Source: Candidatus Uhrbacteria bacterium
GTDB taxonomy: Bacteria; Patescibacteriota; Patescibacteriia; 2-12-FULL-60-25
Length of the DNA: 5,174 nt
Direction of reading: 5' to 3'
Assembly (NCBI GenBank): GCA_023246325.1
Contig: JAHFIO010000067.1
Coordinates: 1 to 5,174, forward strand
Shown one piece after another: positions 4,198-5,174 of this stretch. The stretch's first letter is position 1, and the number at the start of each line of letters is the position of its first letter. The notes below the pieces were generated by a model. It was not told where the DNA came from and did no database searches. It saw only the letters and a list, made by a program, of their open reading frames with translations. The position numbers and the translations under genes are program-made.

Positions 4198-4855
4198 AAA
4201 AAGATGGAAATTCCATTCGATGTATACGTGATATAAAATATGCTCGTCCAGCTGTACCGCGTATTGAATAACCAAAATATTTTATAAATATATGATCCAA
4301 TTTTTCTCGCAATGCCGGATTATCCTCTTCTTCCATCGCACCATACAATCCAGTTAACAAATATGCATTCGCTTCATCTTCTTGTACGGCGGTGTCATAT
4401 CCTGCATTCAATAAGAACGTATACATCTTCACCATATCATGTACTGCCAAGCAGGCACGTACCTCTTCTGCATATGCAGGATACAGATAATATAACCCGT
4501 GAACAATTTCATGCGCCACTATATCTGGATCAGTTTCGCATGTGGTGATGATATAAAAATCACCTTGCACCCAATGAAACAGACCAAGAAATATTTTTTC
4601 TTTTTTCCACAGTGGATTAAATGTGCCAAGACGAAATGGTGCCAAAACCGTTCCAGGAAAATTATGTCCAGACCAATCTGAGCCATACGTTAATTTTCCG
4701 TTTTCCTGAGCATACGATTCAATAAATGTTTCATGATCAAACACCAATCCTGTAAATTTTGGCGAATCATAATATTCAGAAAAACGAAGCACCGTAAACC
4801 CCATCTGTCGCAGATTTTCAAATACCACATGAAAAATAGGTAGCGTATCTAACAT
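4196..4855 (-). CDS. HExxH zinc metalloprotease-like protein (219 aa), probable gluzincin type
   Basis: The core is DIVAHEIVHGLYYLYP, with HEIVH at residues 115-119 of the 219-residue form. The two histidines are the expected zinc ligands and the glutamate the catalytic base. About 40 residues later EDEANAYLLTGL offers Glu159 or Glu161 as a third ligand, the layout of small gluzincin-like domains. The N-terminal 100 residues are aromatic rich with no recognised domain. No signal peptide or membrane segment is visible, so it probably acts in the cytoplasm; its substrate is unknown and activity is inferred. The ATG at 4855 is chosen because GGAGG ends five bases before it; the in-frame GTG at 4861 abuts that site. 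The gene has its own promoter and terminator, and its TGA stop argues against TGA being a sense codon here. It could be an inactive relative, but the zinc motif is intact. Confidence 0.85.
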   Translation of the reverse strand: MLDTLPIFHVVFENLRQMGFTVLRFSEYYDSPKFTGLVFDHETFIESYAQENGKLTYGSDWSGHNFPGTVLAPFRLGTFNPLWKKEKIFLGLFHWVQGDFYIITTCETDPDIVAHEIVHGLYYLYPAYAEEVRACLAVHDMVKMYTFLLNAGYDTAVQEDEANAYLLTGLYGAMEEEDNPALREKLDHIFIKYFGYSIRGTAGRAYFISRIHRMEFPSF

Positions 4856-4860
4856 GTACA

Positions 4861-4865
4861 CCTCC
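4861..4865 (-). promoter_or_regulatory. Shine-Dalgarno GGAGG of the HExxH gene
   Basis: A full GGAGG on the minus strand lies five bases before the ATG at 4855. It directly abuts the alternative GTG codon at 4861, so it cannot serve that start. Confidence 0.8.
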
Positions 4866-4885
4866 GAATGAAAAGGAACGTGTAA

Positions 4886-4914
4886 GATATATCAAAAAAA
4901 ATCCCGCAAGTCAA
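4886..4914 (-). promoter_or_regulatory. Promoter of the HExxH gene, nested in the upstream terminator
   Basis: On the minus strand TTGACT (4914-4909, five of six) is followed by a 17-base spacer and TATATC (4891-4886, four of six). The predicted leader of about 24 bases contains the GGAGG. The -35 hexamer is exactly the loop of the terminator at 4894-4921. Confidence 0.55.
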
Positions 4915-4921
4915 TACGGGA
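4894..4921 (-). terminator. Intrinsic terminator of the amidotransferase gene
   Basis: On the minus strand TCCCGTA (4921-4915) pairs with TGCGGGA (4908-4902), with one T-G wobble, around the loop TTGACT. Eight T follow (4901-4894). It lies 12 bases after the amidotransferase stop. Confidence 0.8.
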
Positions 4922-4933
4922 AAATAAAAATAC

Positions 4934-5174
4934 TTATGCAGAAATTTCATTCGTGCGAACACATCGATCAATAAAATTTCGAACTACCTGTTCTGAAACA
5001 ACCGTTTCTTGTAAAGATGCGCGTAATGCGCGAAAATATTCTTCTTTCGCATGTGGATCTTCTTCCAATTTCAATGCAAGACTTTCATCGTAATCTGCTT
5101 TGCTTCGTTCAGGATGGAATTGAACACCATAGATATCCATGCCTGGAAATCCAAATGCCTGAATAGTCCGCAAA
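4934..5174 (-). CDS. Class I glutamine amidotransferase, C-terminal fragment (runs off right edge)
   Basis: The visible 79 residues contain IYGVQFHPERS. In class I glutamine amidotransferases the QFHPE motif carries the His and Glu of the Cys-His-Glu triad that releases ammonia from glutamine. The catalytic Cys and N-terminal domain lie beyond the window, and the frame is open to the edge with no credible start inside it. The tail after the motif is helical and acidic/basic mixed. The fragment resembles stand-alone GMP-synthase-like amidotransferases, but it could belong to GuaA, TrpG, PabA or CarA types; the fragment is too short to choose. The stop is TAA, and a terminator lies 12 bases downstream. 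Confidence 0.85.
   Translation of the reverse strand, partial: LRTIQAFGFPGMDIYGVQFHPERSKADYDESLALKLEEDPHAKEEYFRALRASLQETVVSEQVVRNFIDRCVRTNEISA

Noticed and set aside
4196..4198. TGA read as a sense codon (as in some Gracilibacteria-type lineages)
   Set aside because: The TGA is followed at once by the terminator T-tract and no coding frame continues; the other genes end in TAA and contain no internal TGA.
4312..4681. Two plus-strand frames antisense to the HExxH gene
   Set aside because: The minus-strand frame contains the zinc motif, a Shine-Dalgarno and a terminator; the plus frames have none of these.
571..4855. A multi-gene defence or toxin system combining the possible ADP-ribosyltransferase, Cys/His protein, helicase and metalloprotease
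   Set aside because: The genes are on opposite strands and separated by individual promoters and terminators, and no shared operon or regulatory link is visible.
1..5174. CRISPR array, insertion sequence or replication origin
   Set aside because: No regularly spaced repeats, transposase, terminal inverted repeats of an IS, or origin-type box clusters were seen.

Overview
This window looks like a compact bacterial chromosome with moderate to low G+C. Genes on both strands are mostly single-gene transcription units, each with its own promoter and hairpin terminator. The only gene with a firm family name is an RhlE-type DEAD-box RNA helicase. The rest are a tRNA-Trp(CCA) with an encoded CCA end, the C-terminal end of a class I glutamine amidotransferase, and small proteins of unknown or only partly inferable function. 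TGA ends one gene inside its terminator and the Trp tRNA has the ordinary CCA anticodon, so I see no sign of a reassigned TGA. The style (small orphan proteins, very short spacers, several apparently leaderless genes) fits a Patescibacteria/CPR-like genome. That placement is an impression from gene style, not a phylogenetic result.

Layout. Positions 1-302 (minus) hold the first 100 codons of a secreted or lipoprotein-like orphan that runs off the left edge; its promoter is at 311-339. A strong hairpin terminator lies at 449-482. Next come a short copy of the tRNA-Trp 3' end (484-494), a 214-residue protein that may belong to an ADP-ribosyltransferase-like family (571-1215, minus), and the intact tRNA-Trp (1308-1381, minus) with its own terminator. 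A divergent control region with two palindromes (1382-1526) leads to a 210-residue protein with three copies of a Cys-Cys-Cys-His module (1527-2159, plus). The RhlE-like helicase follows (2252-3700, plus). A perfect 30-bp hairpin (3716-3779) separates it from three convergent minus-strand genes. Read in their own direction these are the amidotransferase end (4934-5174), an HExxH metalloprotease-like protein (4196-4855) and a small coiled-coil protein (3787-4140).

How the parts relate. I see no evidence of one multi-gene pathway: nearly every gene has its own promoter and terminator. The recurring theme is compact expression signals. Four genes have a -10 element only 8-11 bases before the ATG and no Shine-Dalgarno, while two have a good Shine-Dalgarno and a longer leader. 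On the right side each terminator merges with the next promoter, and in one case the terminator loop is exactly the -35 hexamer. The most unusual protein is the triplicated Cys/His protein. The most suggestive genomic structure is the duplicated tRNA-Trp 3' end bracketing the possible ADP-ribosyltransferase-like gene.
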